This document shows, piece after piece, positions 62,347 through 64,000 of a stretch of DNA of 64,000 nt. This DNA comes from Borborobacter arsenicus (GTDB taxonomy: Bacteria > Pseudomonadota > Alphaproteobacteria > Rhizobiales > Rhizobiaceae). The DNA lies in NCBI RefSeq assembly GCF_003934165.1, contig NZ_ML133508.1, forward strand, positions 303,881-367,880, written 5' to 3'. Below the pieces are notes generated by a model. The model saw nothing but the letters and a program-made list of their open reading frames with translations, was not told where the DNA came from and ran no database searches. Positions within the stretch are counted from its first letter, which is position 1. Every line of letters starts with the position of its first letter. The position numbers and the translations under genes were made by a program.

Positions 62347-63723
62347 ATGGAACTGGAAATCTCCAATCAGGAATTGTCGCAGCTGGCGGATGAAGCAATT
62401 GACCTCGCCAAGGCCTACTGGGCGTCTCTAGACCACCGTCCTTCCTATCCGACAACCAGCGGTGAGCAGACGGCCGCGCTTTTCTCGCGTCCATGGGCGG
62501 AGGAGGGGCTTGGCGGAAGCGTCCTGCAGGACTTCAAGCTGATTACGGAGCACGCCCGCCCTTCCACCGGCAGATTCTTCGGCTATGTCGCCGGATCGGG
62601 GGAGCCGATAGGAGCGCTGGGCGATCTGCTTGCGTCTGTGCTCAACCAGAATGTGGGGGCATGGCGGTCGGCGCCGGCTGCTACAACGATCGAACGGGCC
62701 GTTGTCGGATGGCTGGCGGAAGCAGTCGGCTGCCGAGGCTTCACCGGCAGTCTCTGCGGGGGTGGATCAACCGCGAACCTGATGGGGCTGGCGATGGCGC
62801 GCGAAGCGAAATTGCCGGCGAATGAAACTGGGGCCAGTCGCTGTGTCGTCTATGCGTCCGAACAGGTACATATGTCTGTTCCGAAGGCCGTGGCCCTGCT
62901 GGGCATAGGCAGGCAGAACCTTCGCCTGCTGCCTGTCGACAATGCGTTCCGGCTGCGGCCGGATGCGCTACAGGCAGCCATCAGCGCCGATCGCCAGGCC
63001 GGAAACACGCCCATTGCCATCGTCGCGACGGCCGGCACCGTCGTGTCCGGTGCGATCGACCCGCTTGGCGCCATTGCCGATACCGCGAGAAACGAGGGGC
63101 TGTGGCTGCATGTCGACGGCTCCTATGGTGGCTTGGCTGCACTGGCGGAGCCGCAGAAGCTCAGCGGATTGGCACATGCCAACTCCCTGTCGGTCGACCC
63201 GCATAAATGGCTCTATCAGCCGATCGATTGCGGCTGTCTTCTGTATCGCGATCCGCAGGTTGCGCGCGCGACCTTTTCGCATACCGACGATTACGTCCGG
63301 ATTTTGAGCGACGAGCCCACAGAGGCATTTGCCTTTTTCGAAGAGTCGGTCGAACTTTCGCGACGTTTTCGGGCGCTTAAGCTTTGGCTATCGCTGCAGT
63401 ATCACGGGCGCATGGCCTTTCGCGAGGCAATAGTCCGGGACTTGCGCCACGCAAGGTTGCTGGCCGACATGGTCAGCGCGCATCCCGATCTGGAGCTGCT
63501 TGCGCCGGTTTCGCTCAGCGCCGTGTGCTTCCGCCACCGGGCGAGGGACAATCACGCTCTATTGAAGCGTGTGATCGCGCGCGGGCATGTGTTTCTCTCC
63601 AATGCGACGATCCACGGCCAATTCGCACTGCGCGCCTGTTTCGTCAATCACCGGACGACTGGCGATGACGTGCGGGCAATCGTGTCCGAAGTTGTTGCGG
63701 CCGCCGATGAGCTCGACGGTTGA
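62347..63723 (+). CDS. PLP-dependent decarboxylase, group II (aromatic amino acid/glutamate type)
   Basis: 458 residues from the ATG at 62347. It belongs to the family that decarboxylates aromatic L-amino acids, histidine, glutamate or diaminobutyrate. GRFFGYVAGSGEPIGALGD near residue 76 is the substrate channel. GFTGSLCGGGSTANLMGLAM near 132 binds PLP phosphate. VYASEQVHMSVPKAVALLG near 171 stacks the ring on His, GLWLHVDGSYGG near 252 has the Asp contacting PLP nitrogen, and LSVDPHKWLYQPIDCGCL near 281 carries the Schiff-base lysine. The substrate is not determined. It is not obviously linked to neighbours. Confidence 0.9.
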   Translation: MELEISNQELSQLADEAIDLAKAYWASLDHRPSYPTTSGEQTAALFSRPWAEEGLGGSVLQDFKLITEHARPSTGRFFGYVAGSGEPIGALGDLLASVLNQNVGAWRSAPAATTIERAVVGWLAEAVGCRGFTGSLCGGGSTANLMGLAMAREAKLPANETGASRCVVYASEQVHMSVPKAVALLGIGRQNLRLLPVDNAFRLRPDALQAAISADRQAGNTPIAIVATAGTVVSGAIDPLGAIADTARNEGLWLHVDGSYGGLAALAEPQKLSGLAHANSLSVDPHKWLYQPIDCGCLLYRDPQVARATFSHTDDYVRILSDEPTEAFAFFEESVELSRRFRALKLWLSLQYHGRMAFREAIVRDLRHARLLADMVSAHPDLELLAPVSLSAVCFRHRARDNHALLKRVIARGHVFLSNATIHGQFALRACFVNHRTTGDDVRAIVSEVVAAADELDG

Positions 63724-63758
63724 GCCAGGCCGCGTGTCCTTCCAAGCCGGCTGGTCGG

Positions 63759-63953
63759 TCAGCCGCGCGGAAAGTCCACCACGCGCAGCCGCCCCCGGCG
63801 CGCCGGTGGATTCAGCGCCAAACCCAGGGAAAGCGCGGATGAACGCCTCTCAAAAGCTGCTCTGCGCTGAGCGATGGCGATTTTTCTGAACTGAGGCTCT
63901 ATCTGTTCCCTGAGCAGTTGGTCCGCCTCGGATATCGCTTCTTTGAACGCCAT
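63759..63953 (-). CDS. small hypothetical ORF coupled to the gene at the window edge
   Basis: 64 residues. The ATG at 63953 shares a base with the TGA of the preceding leftward gene (TGATG), a coupling seen in real operons. The N-terminal half is a charged helix (AFKEAISEADQLLREQIEPQ); the C-terminal half (LSLGLALNPPARRGRLRVV) looks less protein-like. No family is recognised. It may be a small real gene or a chance frame. Confidence 0.35.
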   Translation of the reverse strand: MAFKEAISEADQLLREQIEPQFRKIAIAQRRAAFERRSSALSLGLALNPPARRGRLRVVDFPRG

Positions 63954-64000
63954 CAGCCGCGCCGCGCCGCTTCGATTACGGCGACGTCGATTTTCTTCAT
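63953..64000 (-). CDS. unidentified gene, 3' end only
   Basis: The last 15 codons (MKKIDVAVIEAARRG then TGA at 63955-63953) of a leftward gene that continues past the right edge. The Met at the edge may be internal. Too little is visible to assign a family. Confidence 0.45.
   Translation of the reverse strand: MKKIDVAVIEAARRG

Noticed and set aside
1-64000. CRISPR arrays, insertion sequences, prophage or toxin-antitoxin genes
   Set aside because: No regularly spaced repeats, transposase or phage motifs, or typical small antitoxin-toxin pairs were found on reading both strands.

Overview
The window is high-GC, densely packed chromosomal DNA from an alphaproteobacterium, most likely order Hyphomicrobiales (Rhizobiales) and probably close to Phyllobacteriaceae such as Mesorhizobium or Aminobacter. 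The evidence is the DUF952-pyrD-DUF6460 neighbourhood, a two-domain Dcd of 363 residues, a SAM-II riboswitch in front of metZ, a CtrA-type TTAA-N7-TTAA site in front of minC, a short rhizobial-type DHFR, and a GGCATGATC...GATCATGCC palindrome of the kind scattered through rhizobial genomes. No integrase, transposase, phage gene or CRISPR array was seen. The genus is not settled.

Layout. 1-6.6 kb is housekeeping: DUF952, pyrD, DUF6460, tRNA-Gly(CCC), a FlaA1/CapD-type nucleotide-sugar dehydratase, dcd, and riboswitch-controlled metZ. 6.6-16.0 kb is a catabolic block that looks built for methylated amines. It holds an Ldh-family dehydrogenase, two TMADH-like Fe-S flavoproteins, a LysR regulator, a pyrrolysine-free MttB-family protein, and a solute-binding protein with no permeases. 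16.0-19.6 kb holds unknown envelope proteins: three ATGA-coupled single-anchor proteins facing a polytopic membrane protein. 19.8-25.4 kb is a signalling operon: a periplasmic Tll0287-like haem protein, a hybrid histidine kinase, a DivK-like receiver, and a DHp-REC-adenylate cyclase fusion.

27.6-49.6 kb is a glycan and envelope island. It carries two MurG-like and two GT4 glycosyltransferases, two methyltransferase-like proteins, a polysaccharide deacetylase, a polysaccharide lyase, a fused-ATPase oligopeptide-type importer, UDP-glucose dehydrogenase and UDP-glucuronate 4-epimerase. Embedded in it are an ABC-exporter-like protein whose ATPase motifs are destroyed, a cyclic-nucleotide-binding protein, a metallo-beta-lactamase-fold hydrolase and a second class III cyclase. 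Together these look like a cyclic-nucleotide-controlled glycan system, and they are my best candidate for an undescribed one.

49.7-52.4 kb encodes a two-subunit molybdenum hydroxylase. 52.9-58.9 kb is a thiol-redox module: DsbA-like protein, sensor kinase, OmpR-type regulator, L,D-transpeptidase, DsbD and a second DsbA-like protein. A perfect CTTAAG-N5-CTTAAG site lies in the dsbD/transpeptidase divergent promoter. 59.3-61.2 kb is minCDE, followed by a small ORF, a DHFR, a PLP decarboxylase and the 3' end of another operon.
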